Assembly (NCBI GenBank): GCA_002428985.1
Contig: DIYL01000043.1
Location: 60,884-98,764, forward strand
Source: Anaerolineales bacterium UBA6055
GTDB taxonomy: Bacteria > Chloroflexota > Anaerolineae > Aggregatilineales > Phototrophicaceae
DNA length: 37,881 nt
Direction of reading: 5' to 3'
Shown here: positions 13,790 to 22,200 of the stretch, one piece after another
Numbering within the stretch: the first letter of the stretch is position 1
How the letters are laid out: the number at the start of each line of letters is the position of its first letter
Made by a program: the position numbers and the translations under genes
The notes under the pieces: model-generated
What the model was told of the DNA's origin: nothing
Seen by the model: the letters and a program-made list of their open reading frames with translations, nothing else
Databases searched by the model: none

Positions 13790-14140
13790 ATGACATTACC
13801 AGAATATATAGATTACTCAGAGCTAGAGTTCCCAGAGGGGTGTGATGATCTCGACTGGGCAGATGTTCCAGGTGGATACTTAAATTGGGTCGATTATTGG
13901 ATGGCGCGGTTTGAAGAAGAGCGAGACGCTAACCAAGAAACGCAAGCACAGATTGCTGCTATACATCGGGTGATTAATTTTGCGAAGTTGGATGTTACCA
14001 CAGGCGGTCTGATGAAACGGGTTATTTCGATGTTACATCGCTTACGGAATTTGTCGCAGATTTGTGATGAGCAACGGACATATATACGTAAACTGGAGGA
14101 TGTGCGCTATGACCTCGCCGACAAAAAGAAAGTCAGTTGA
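13790..14140 (+). CDS. Hypothetical 116-aa protein
   Basis: I do not recognise it. It opens with an acidic, aromatic segment (PEYIDYSELEFPEGCDDLDW) and continues as charged helices likely to form a coiled coil (MARFEEERDANQETQAQIAAIHRV; later RLRNLSQICDEQRTYIRKLEDV). I prefer ATG 13790 to 13736, since the longer frame lies inside the preceding gene. The ribosome binding site is weak (GAAAG). It is in the packaging operon. Confidence 0.6.
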   Translation: MTLPEYIDYSELEFPEGCDDLDWADVPGGYLNWVDYWMARFEEERDANQETQAQIAAIHRVINFAKLDVTTGGLMKRVISMLHRLRNLSQICDEQRTYIRKLEDVRYDLADKKKVS

Positions 14141-14504
14141 TGGCAACGAGTATGATATGACAAACTTCTCAAAGGTCATGCAAGAGTGCTTTGTGATTAT
14201 CATGAATTGTATCCAGAAGGTCGAGAAAAATGAAGATGACTTCTGGAAGACACAAAAGCAGGTTGTACCGTTGCGTCAGGCGATTGAGAAGTTTTATCGG
14301 TGGCAGAATCAGAAATATCAAGGAGAGGCACTGCCATTGTGGGTGTTTGGTGAAGTTGCTTTGCGTGAACTAGAACAGGGCGCATCGATCGACAAAGTTA
14401 AAGGTGTGTTCTCGCTGGCGGTCAAGAAGAAGTATGAGGCGACGATGGAAACCGCGCGTAATATTTATGATCAGGTGATGCTAGATGCCGACACATCGAG
14501 TTAA
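14109..14504 (+). CDS. Hypothetical 131-aa protein upstream of the large terminase
   Basis: Mostly helical, with FVIIMNCIQKVEKNEDDFWKT and FYRWQNQKYQGEALPLWVF as its clearest segments; no known motif is visible. The start at 14109 overlaps the preceding gene by 32 bases and has GGAGG about 8 bases upstream. It ends 17 bases before the terminase gene. Position alone suggests a packaging or regulatory accessory. Confidence 0.6.
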   Translation: MTSPTKRKSVDGNEYDMTNFSKVMQECFVIIMNCIQKVEKNEDDFWKTQKQVVPLRQAIEKFYRWQNQKYQGEALPLWVFGEVALRELEQGASIDKVKGVFSLAVKKKYEATMETARNIYDQVMLDADTSS

Positions 14505-14521
14505 TTAAGTCTCTATTTCTT

Positions 14522-16036
14522 ATGCTTCCACCAACCCTACATAACGAACAGGTTACCCCACAAGAGGCGGCACAAGAATATCTACAGCGACAAGCAGCAC
14601 GTCAGTCGTCTTTGGCGTTCGCACAGTATGTTGATCCCACATATCAAGTCAATGCGTTTTATCGACATCTCAATGGAATGTTAGATAAGGTAATGGCAGG
14701 GGAGATCAAGCGGTTAATGATCTTCGCGCCTCCTCAGCATGGTAAGTCGCGCACCTCGACAGAGATATTTCCTGCACGTTGGATTGGTGAAAATCCGAAT
14801 TTACCTGTGGCAGTGGTGTCGTATGGTGCAACGCCCGCGCAGAAGTTCTCGACCAGCACACGCGATATTATCGAAAGTCCGGAGTATGCGCGGTTGTATG
14901 GTGACTTGTCGCATATGGGACAGCCGATTAAGATTCGGGAAGATGCGAGGGCAAAAGGTCTATGGCGACTTGGTTACCCACATAAGGGCGGTTTATGGGC
15001 TGGTGGTATCGGTGGGCCGATTACATCACATGGTTTTGGTGGTATTTTGCTAGATGATCCATTTAAAGATTGGAAACAGGCACATTCGCAGGTGTATCGG
15101 CAGTCGGTATATGAATATTATCGCGGAACGCTGATGACACGCTTGTGGCAAGATGGGTGGGTGATCATCATCATGACACGGTGGCATCCAGACGATATTG
15201 CAGGGCGATTACTTGCTGAGGAAGGTGACAAGTGGTGTATTCTGCGGTATCCGGCGATTGCTGAAAGCCAAGAGGAGCGTGACAAGAATAATAAGATGAT
15301 GGGATTGCCGATCGGTGAATCTGATCCACTCGGGCGTGAAGCTGGTGAGGCATTATCTCCTGTGCGTTTTTCGATTGATGGTCTACAAGAAAAGCGTGAA
15401 AATGTTGGTGAGCGAGCATGGGCGAATGAGTATCAGGGTGCACCACGGTTGGCTGACGGTGACATGATTAAGCGCGATTGGTTTGATACTGTGGCGAAAG
15501 TACCGAGTGGTGCAAAGCGTGTTAGATATATCGACAAAGCAGGTACACAAGGGGGTGGAGCTTATACAGCGCTGGTTCTAATGGCAGAATATCACGGTAC
15601 ATATTATGTGGAAGATGTTGTCCGTGGGCAATGGTCGGCGCATCAACGTGAAGAGATCATCCACAAGACGATTAAGCGAGATACTCAGCTGTATGGAAAA
15701 TATGTCGCCTATATTGAGCAGGAACCGGGTAGTGGTGGTAAAGAGTCGGCAGAGCATACGATCAAGAAAAATGCGGGGTATCGTATCAAGGCAGATCGTC
15801 CAACAGGTGATAAAGATGCTCGATTACTTCCATTCGCCGATCAAGCTGAGGCAGGGAATGTGTTGCTGGTATCAGGGCTTTGGAATCATGCGTGGTTGGA
15901 AGAGATGACCGCCATCCCCAATGGTACCTTTCGTGACCAAGGGGATGCGACAGCAGGTGCGTTCAATAAGTTGACAGGTAGAAAATCGTCTACAAAAGTA
16001 GGCAGGGCTAGTGGGTTGTATTCGAGTCGAGGTTAG
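14522..16036 (+). CDS. Phage terminase large subunit
   Basis: This 504-aa protein shows both terminase domains. The ATPase domain has APPQHGKS (Walker A, ~69-76), the coupling region AVVSYGATPAQKFS (~97), GGILLDDPF (Walker B, ~173-181) and MTRWHPDDIAGRL (~218). The RNase-H-like nuclease domain has RYIDKAGTQGGGAYTA (first catalytic Asp ~338), IEQEPGSGGKE (~398) and the late acidic pair in DQGDATAGAF (~472-481). The enzyme cuts concatemeric DNA and drives it into procapsids. All catalytic landmarks are present, so it looks intact. However, no portal gene follows; the next gene is a convergent regulator overlapping its 3' end by 4 bases. Confidence 0.93.
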   Translation: MLPPTLHNEQVTPQEAAQEYLQRQAARQSSLAFAQYVDPTYQVNAFYRHLNGMLDKVMAGEIKRLMIFAPPQHGKSRTSTEIFPARWIGENPNLPVAVVSYGATPAQKFSTSTRDIIESPEYARLYGDLSHMGQPIKIREDARAKGLWRLGYPHKGGLWAGGIGGPITSHGFGGILLDDPFKDWKQAHSQVYRQSVYEYYRGTLMTRLWQDGWVIIIMTRWHPDDIAGRLLAEEGDKWCILRYPAIAESQEERDKNNKMMGLPIGESDPLGREAGEALSPVRFSIDGLQEKRENVGERAWANEYQGAPRLADGDMIKRDWFDTVAKVPSGAKRVRYIDKAGTQGGGAYTALVLMAEYHGTYYVEDVVRGQWSAHQREEIIHKTIKRDTQLYGKYVAYIEQEPGSGGKESAEHTIKKNAGYRIKADRPTGDKDARLLPFADQAEAGNVLLVSGLWNHAWLEEMTAIPNGTFRDQGDATAGAFNKLTGRKSSTKVGRASGLYSSRG

Positions 16037-16443
16037 GCGAGTCGAATTGATCGTCGGGCATATGGGATTCGTTTAATTTTACCATGTTGTTCTAAGACCA
16101 TGATATGCCTGCCAACCGTCTGCGGAGCGACTTCACAATCCTCAGCAATTTCTTGTTGTGTTGGGTAATTACCAGATTTGATGTGCAAGTAGATACATTG
16201 GAAGATGCGCTCGCTCAATTGGCTGTAGCGGGGTAGGGGCTTGGATGATGTATTCAGCACTTTGATATTGTCGCCATGACGCTCGATCATGCCGTATTCT
16301 TCTAGCACTCTTAAGTGATGTTGTACTGTTTGGTCTGAGCGGATGTGACAAGCCTCTTTGATCTCATAGAGTTCGGGTGATGTATTGTAGTCCCACAAAT
16401 ATGCGTTAATAAATGCGAATACAAGACGGGATTTGGTATTCAT
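16033..16443 (-). CDS. Transcriptional regulator with two winged-helix domains
   Basis: This 136-aa protein contains two similar DNA-binding units. The first has IKEACHIRSDQTVQHHLRVLEEYGMIERH (~28-56); the second has TQQEIAEDCEVAPQTVGRHIMVLEQHGKIKRI (~94-125) and ends in ARRSIRLA like the LexA N-terminal domain (compare ARGIQLI in the protein at 17061). It lacks any LexA protease part. Two winged helices in one chain could recognise a direct or inverted repeat as a monomer. It faces the terminase gene, so it may control phage late genes. Confidence 0.75.
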   Translation of the reverse strand: MNTKSRLVFAFINAYLWDYNTSPELYEIKEACHIRSDQTVQHHLRVLEEYGMIERHGDNIKVLNTSSKPLPRYSQLSERIFQCIYLHIKSGNYPTQQEIAEDCEVAPQTVGRHIMVLEQHGKIKRIPYARRSIRLA

Positions 16444-17060
16444 AGATATTCTCGTTAAGTTAGTTTTTTGTTATAAATTTAGCATATTTGTTCTGTTTTT
16501 GCAGTTAGAAGTTGGTTGGAGAAAGGAAAAGCACTCAAATCGGGTTATAATACAGCGCGCTACTCCTGATAGAGGAATAAGCACATTATCAGATAATCCT
16601 AACAATGTCTCTGGGGAAACTTATGGTCAACTTTCTTTGAGATCTTCTTGTGAAAAAACTTCTAATTACTATCAATCTACTTATCTCCAAATCAAAGCTG
16701 ATTACCGATAGCATTGTTGGAGTCGTTGATTGATGGGATAGTTAAAGAGTAAATGTGAAATATGAAAAGCTATTGAGAGAAATTGCCAGAAAAAACAAAC
16801 GCTGTTCCAATTGATTAGAACAAATTTTCGTAGTAAGATGACATTCTAAGATATATAACAATAAACAAACGAATTGAAGTTATTTGTGGAGATTGTTGTA
16901 TAAGGTAGAAAACATAAAGCCACTGTTGGAGCAGTGGCCTGTGTTATGAATTATTCCATATGTTGCGATATGGGGTGAAGTATAACAGGTTTATAGATGT
17001 TGACCAGTATGTGTTCAATATCAAGTTAACTTACCTAAATTCAGTTCAATTGGAGGTCAC
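16444..17060 (+). other. 617-bp gap between two regulator genes; no supported gene
   Basis: I see no convincing coding sequence. A TATAAT hexamer sits at 16546-16551 without a matching -35. TTTGTTCT (~16488-16495) and AGAACAAA (~16815-16822) are the same motif in opposite orientation and could be regulator sites. A strong hairpin is listed separately at 16911-16945. Confidence 0.4.
16911..16945 (+). terminator. Strong two-part hairpin upstream of the LexA-like gene
   Basis: GCCACTG-TTGGAG-CAGTGGC (16919-16925 with 16932-16938) is a perfect 7-bp stem, extended outside by AACATA pairing with TGTGTT. There is no T-run, so it is either a weak terminator or a structured RNA. Its GC core plus A/U-G-rich outer stem is reminiscent of the 3' structures in the small RNA array. 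Confidence 0.4.
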
Positions 17061-17303
17061 ATGAATCAGGAACTGATAGAGCAAGTGTATCAAGTTATAA
17101 AATCCGCAGTTAAAGAAAAGGGAAGACCACCCAGTCATCAGGAAATAGCTGATGCCTGTTTTATCTCTAAAGGATCAGTCGGAACCTATCTCACCCATCT
17201 TGAACGACAGGGGAGGATCTATCGCGAACCGAATGTAGCACGTGGGATTCAGTTGATTGAGGAGGAATCTGAACAAACGTCTGAACATTTGCCTACATTG
17301 TAA
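17061..17303 (+). CDS. LexA-like winged-helix DNA-binding protein without protease domain
   Basis: The 80-aa protein is essentially one LexA DNA-binding domain: VYQVIKSAVKEKGRPPSHQEIADACFISKGSVGTYLTHLERQGRI, then the ARGIQLI ending typical of that fold. The autocleavage domain of LexA is absent, so it cannot respond to RecA in the standard way. GGAGGT lies 6 bases before ATG 17061. Its last ~11 codons (EQTSEHLPTL) lie within the R1 repeat that recurs at 23755, so the gene's 3' end was part of the unit that was duplicated. Confidence 0.8.
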   Translation: MNQELIEQVYQVIKSAVKEKGRPPSHQEIADACFISKGSVGTYLTHLERQGRIYREPNVARGIQLIEEESEQTSEHLPTL

Positions 17304-17549
17304 AAGAACTTTTGTGCTACAGTGGAATCATAGAAATTTGACCTGATACGAGATATCAAAATATTGTAGGTCTAGTGAGATCAGGTCTATGTTTCAACTA
17401 TTAAAGGAGGTGCTGATCAGCAAAATCCAAGATTCAATAACGCAAAACAACCATCTGTAGAAATTGGCAGATTTCCGCAGATGGTCGTCTCAACAGCAGA
17501 TTGGAATCGATCTGTTGAGAATAGTGTACAGCAAATACTGGACATTTGT
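17270..17549 (+). repeat. R1 repeat, copy A: opening segment of fibre cassette A
   Basis: About 280 bp recur at 23755-24039 with clear similarity. The repeat starts at TGAACAAACGTCTGAACATTTG, includes an extended-10-like TGcTACAGT (17315-17323) identical in both copies, an inverted repeat GACCTGAT/ATCAGGTC (17340-17347 with 17380-17387), the AGGAGGTGCTGATCA segment and a short coding stretch. It precedes fibre genes in both places. Confidence 0.8.
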
Positions 17550-17558
17550 TATATCTGA
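17400..17558 (+). pseudogene. Small fibre-cassette ORF without a start codon (copy A)
   Basis: The frame 17400-17558 reads GGADQQNPRFNN, then KQPSVEIGRFPQMVVS and DWNRSVENSVQQILDIC before TGA. The same protein is seen in copy B, where it has an ATG. Conservation of the amino-acid sequence across silent changes shows this was coding. Here the start region reads AACTATTAAAGGAGGT with no ATG, GTG or TTG in frame after the last upstream stop (TGA near 17376), so it is either broken, starts at ATT, or is read by frameshift from ATG 17389, which opens a 23-codon overlapping frame. Confidence 0.5.
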
Positions 17559-17614
17559 CAAATGTGTTGCTCTGTTCCAAAAATACTAATCAAAATTAAA
17601 TGAAAGGAAAATAA

Positions 17615-18496
17615 ATGACACAGACATACAACGACAATGTTGTCATTAATGACACACTTGAAGTAAATGGTACATCAGATACTGTTCAAGTTGCGGTGAA
17701 GGGTGCTGCTAATCAATCAGATGCACTGCAACAATGGCAAGATCATTCAGGAAATGTGTTTGCTGAAATAGATGCTGATGGTCATTTACTAATTGGGGAT
17801 CAAGATGATACACCAGAGGCATTAATCGAAGCTCACAATCTAGATGATGTGTATAAACCGTCACGTGGCTTACATCTTCGCGGTATTCTCTCAGGCACAT
17901 TGAGTCATCTCATTAGTTGGGTTGTTCAAGAGCTTGCACTAAAAGGAACTGGTGGGTTATCTGCTTTACATCGTGTACTGCGGGTGCACGCAACCAATGA
18001 AAATACAGGTCCAATGGAAGTCGGAGCGGAAATTCGTGCTGGTGATTTTGAAGTGACCAATGTCGGTGGTAATCCAGATACCAACAACCTTGAGATGAGT
18101 GCAGTTGTCGCTAAGGTGAATAACGACTCATCTGCTCATTTGCAGACAGCATATGGTGTCAAGGTTGATATGAGTGTTCCAGAAGGATCGGCGAGTGATG
18201 TCTACTCAGTTTATACAGAAGGTGGCACAGTTTATATTGGTGATAGTGAAATCTATGCACCATTGAATCTCAGTCCACGTTCAACAGCCCCGTCAGCACC
18301 TCGAGATAATGATATTTATCTAGATATAAGCAGCGATCCAAATCAACCCCGATTACGACAATATAGTCAAACCGAAGATGTTTGGTTAGACATCAGTGGA
18401 ACTGGGTCAACATTTGATCCAGAAGTTGATGGATATTGGTCGAATTATGGTGGGTATTTTGTATTTTCAGATGGCGATTATGTATCTCAGTCATGA
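17615..18496 (+). CDS. Tail-fibre-like protein
   Basis: This 293-aa protein shows the phage-fibre style: an N-terminal repeat-strand region (NDNVVINDTLEVNGT), the phrase ALQQWQDHSGNVFAEIDADGHLLIG that I know from fibre and tail-spike proteins, then beta-rich sequence. The segment with PSAPRDNDIYLDIS...RLRQYSQTEDVWLDIS recurs in variant form in the two collagen-repeat fibres (DIYYDDGTN...LRHYDGTQWIDV and DMYYNETENIIRYYDGTQWLNI), so the genes share a building block. AAAGGA precedes ATG 17615. It has no counterpart in cassette B. Confidence 0.65.
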   Translation: MTQTYNDNVVINDTLEVNGTSDTVQVAVKGAANQSDALQQWQDHSGNVFAEIDADGHLLIGDQDDTPEALIEAHNLDDVYKPSRGLHLRGILSGTLSHLISWVVQELALKGTGGLSALHRVLRVHATNENTGPMEVGAEIRAGDFEVTNVGGNPDTNNLEMSAVVAKVNNDSSAHLQTAYGVKVDMSVPEGSASDVYSVYTEGGTVYIGDSEIYAPLNLSPRSTAPSAPRDNDIYLDISSDPNQPRLRQYSQTEDVWLDISGTGSTFDPEVDGYWSNYGGYFVFSDGDYVSQS

Positions 18497-18559
18497 TGCA
18501 TCAACAGCCTTTATTCAATATCAAACTAAAGCAAACAAACAAATAAGAAAGGTAAAACA

Positions 18560-19222
18560 ATGCCAACAAAACTAATGAATGAAGCACTTTATAACGATCG
18601 TTTTAAAGCCCGATTTGGGAATGACCAAGAATTTGGTACAAAGCCAACAACGCCGGAAGGTCCTGGTGATGTCTGGTTTGAACATTCGACAGGTGTCTTG
18701 TCTCTCAGCAATGAAGCTGGTAATGCATGGGTCGATTATGATCTATCTGCTATTGGAAGTAGTGGGGGAAATCCTATTATTTTCACTGGTTATTTAGCAT
18801 CTAATCATGATTGCACTAGTTCAAGTGCTGTCATTGACTGGGTTGAGATTATTGATGCAAATAACTTGCATGATGATTCAACTAATCCCGACCGTATTTA
18901 CTTTACTGGTCAAGGTGCAGGATGGTATGAAGCTGAATTAACAGTCGCATTATCCCATAACACAAATAAAGGGGAAGCATTCACTATCCCAATGACATTA
19001 AATGGAACAACCACTGTGGCAATTCAAGTATTCTACATTCGAACAGAGACTACTGAGAAAGATTACAAAGTTCTCAAGTATTTATTTGAGATAACAAACC
19101 CAGAGTCGGATTATATCTCTCTAAGTACAACATCTGGTTCACTTACTGTTGCAAATACTTGCGAATTGGTAGCCATGAATTTCTCAGCAAAAGAGACTAT
19201 TTTCAAGATAACTAAATTATAA
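18560..19222 (+). CDS. Small fibre protein A (conserved N-terminus, variable C-terminus)
   Basis: The N-terminal ~55 residues (EALYNDRFKARF, FGTKPTTPEGPGDVWFE, LSLSNEAG) are clearly related to those of the protein at 24210 (EAPYTDRFDAKI, TGTKPPAPEGAGDMHF, LSLSDGSG). The remaining ~160 residues form a beta-rich domain resembling a C1q/TNF-type jelly roll (GWYEAELTVALSHN, MTLNGTTTVAIQVFYI) with a different sequence from its paralogue. I infer a modular adhesin or fibre-tip protein. GAAAGG lies before ATG 18560. Confidence 0.65.
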   Translation: MPTKLMNEALYNDRFKARFGNDQEFGTKPTTPEGPGDVWFEHSTGVLSLSNEAGNAWVDYDLSAIGSSGGNPIIFTGYLASNHDCTSSSAVIDWVEIIDANNLHDDSTNPDRIYFTGQGAGWYEAELTVALSHNTNKGEAFTIPMTLNGTTTVAIQVFYIRTETTEKDYKVLKYLFEITNPESDYISLSTTSGSLTVANTCELVAMNFSAKETIFKITKL

Positions 19223-19263
19223 GTCCCCCTCTATACAAGTTCGAGTAAAGTGAGTGTTATAAA

Positions 19264-22200
19264 TTGACTGATTTTATCAATAAATCAAACCCGGTAATCA
19301 TCCGTAGTGGAATGAGTGCGGATAGACCATCGGAACCCAGTTCCGTAGGCGAATTTTGGGTAGATGTGGATACAACATACATCTACAAAGCGAAACTAGA
19401 AGTTGGTGTTGGCTTGATCTGGCAATCTACTGGTACAGGTGCACAGGGACCTGCAGGACAAGATGGTCAGGAAGTATCATTACAAAATGATGGAACCTAT
19501 ATCCAATGGCGATTGGGTACAGGTTTATGGCAAAATTTGGTTGCCGTTGCTGATCTGAAAGGCGATAAGGGTGATACAGGTGATGTTGGTCCGCAAGGTT
19601 TGCAAGGTGTTGCTGGACGCGAGATTGAACTTCAGCAAGGAATAACACATATTCAATGGCGTTATGTTGGAGATCCTACATGGATTGATCTTGTGCTTCT
19701 GTCTGAGCTTAAGGGAGATACGGGTGCTACTGGTGCTACCGGGCCACAAGGTGAAAAGGGCGATACCGGGGATGTCGGACCACAAGGTCCACAGGGACCG
19801 CAAGGGGAACAAGGACCTGCCGGAACTGGTTCTAGTGTACCTATTCGAGAAGATGATGTCTTGGTGGTTACTGCTGACAATATAGATTTCGACGGCACGT
19901 CATTTGATGTAACAAATCCGAGTGGAAACAAAGCATTTATAAGATCGGTTGGCGCACCAGACGGATTTGATGTAACAGGAAAGCTTACATCTACAAACAA
20001 CTCAGATTCTCCTTTTAGAATATTTGCAAGAGCTACAGTGCCGTCATCCCCACAACAAGGCGACATTTATTACGATGACGGAACAAATACAGATTCGACT
20101 GATCCGGGTTTACGCCATTACGATGGTACGCAGTGGATAGATGTTGGCACAGGTGGTGGCGCATTGCCTGTTTATGAAAACAGCTCATTGGTCGCAAACG
20201 CGCTGGCATTAGAATACGATAATGACAGTTTTGATGTAACTAGCGAGACATCACCAGAAAACCCAACCGCACATGTTACAAATATTGGTTCATCGGGTGA
20301 TTTTTACATTAGAGGTAAACTCGGAGTTGACAGGGACGTAAGTTCAACATTTCAAGCGTATATACGTAAAGACGGTGCGGAAAGCACGAGTGCAAATGAA
20401 GGTGTAGCTTATTTTTTCCGGCGTATTCCCAGCTCGTTAAACGGTACACCCATAACAGGAAAAGTATACGGCATATTTGTAGATACCCAAATCGCCCCTA
20501 GCTATGACTCTGATGTAGAAGCAGTTGAGGCTATCCGATTCGTCGGTAATCACTACGGATTAGGCACAGTTAATAGTATGTATGGCTTTGTCGCTCAATT
20601 GCATAACCGTGATGACGGTATTATTGACAACGCGCGAGGCATTTACATTGATAGTACACGTAATCATGGTGTGGGATCAATCACCAACTCTTACGGTATT
20701 TACATTAATGATATAGATGAAGGCGTAAACAATTATGCAATCTGGACTCGCGATGGTTTAAATCGTTTCGGGGATCAGGTTTCAATTGATGGACAACAAG
20801 ATGTGCCTCAGCTTATTGTAACAGGGCATTCTACACAAACATCGAAGATTGTCTCATTTGAAAAAGATGACGCGACAGTGTTGTTAGACGTGGACAATGA
20901 CGGTATTTTAAGACTGCCTGAAAATAAAATTGTATTAAATGATACAGGCGTACAATCGAATACTGTTGCACAATCTACTGAACCATCATCGCCTGTTGAA
21001 GGAGATAGATATTTAGATGATGGTACAAACACAGCAACAGGCTTGCCAGCAGATAGGGTTTACTTAAGCGGCGCATGGGTAGACTTAGACACAGATACCG
21101 GAGAAGGTGGGAGCACCGAACTCGGAATATTTAATGCAGTCGATACAGTAGGGGGGGTAACTTTAACAGGGTCTAATCAACCTATACCGCTTAATAATCA
21201 GATTCGCATTGATACAGATTATTTTACACATACCTCCGGTAACGGTAATGTCTCTATAGATCAATCAGGCTGGTATGTTGTCACATATAATACGTCAACA
21301 ATGGTAACAAGCGGGACGGATCGTACACAATCGCAATCAGTTTTACAGATTAATACAGGCGGTGGTGTTTGGGTAGATGTGGCAGGAACACTTGCAGAGA
21401 TGTATAACCGCGAAGTCACCGAAGGCGGGACAAACGCAAGCGCAACTGTTATGATGAATTTATCTGCTGGAGATGAATTACGAATAGCAGTTCGTAGAAC
21501 ATCTGGAACATCTACAATTCAAACTGTTGCTAATGCCACATCATTGACTGTTCGCACTGCTAATGTTGGTAGTGGCGGAAGCAGTGGTGGGGGTGGCGGA
21601 TTTGATGTTTCTGGCGTAGCAATGGGTAGTTGGAGAATTATTCATGAATCAACTAATTCATTATTTAGCACGTCAACAACATCATCAACCCCTCAAGTAG
21701 TTAATGGTTCGCCTCAAACGTTTATAGCTAAAGGGGATCAACCCGTGATTGTTGATTGGGGCAATCAGTATTTACAATCAACAGCCGATGCTTGCATTGG
21801 TCAACTTTACATAAACATCAATGGAACTAACCATCGAATAGGTGCTAATTTTGTTTTAGGGGCGAACAATATTGCTAGCTCTGTATCAACACGGGTAACA
21901 ATTCCACCCTCTCTTTTAGTAACAGGTTCAAATGCAGTTGATTTAAGAATTGAAAGAACAAGCGGTGGCGGCACTGTATTTTTACAAATGAGCCCTATGG
22001 ATGATTACTTTATTGCCCAAGAATATCAGCCACAGGCTATAGTTGCACAAACTGAATTAGCATCTGTAACAGAAAAATGGACAGGCAGTTTTAGCACTAC
22101 ATCAGGTAGCTATGTTGAAATTGACCCATTGTTTAGCAAAACAATTATTACATCCGGTGGAGATGTTGATGTTTTGTTTACAGGCTATGGAGTTAATAAT

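Noticed and set aside
16433..16711. 92-aa plus-strand frame after the double winged-helix gene
   Set aside because: It begins within the opposite gene's start, has no ribosome binding site, and its composition is not protein-like along the first third.
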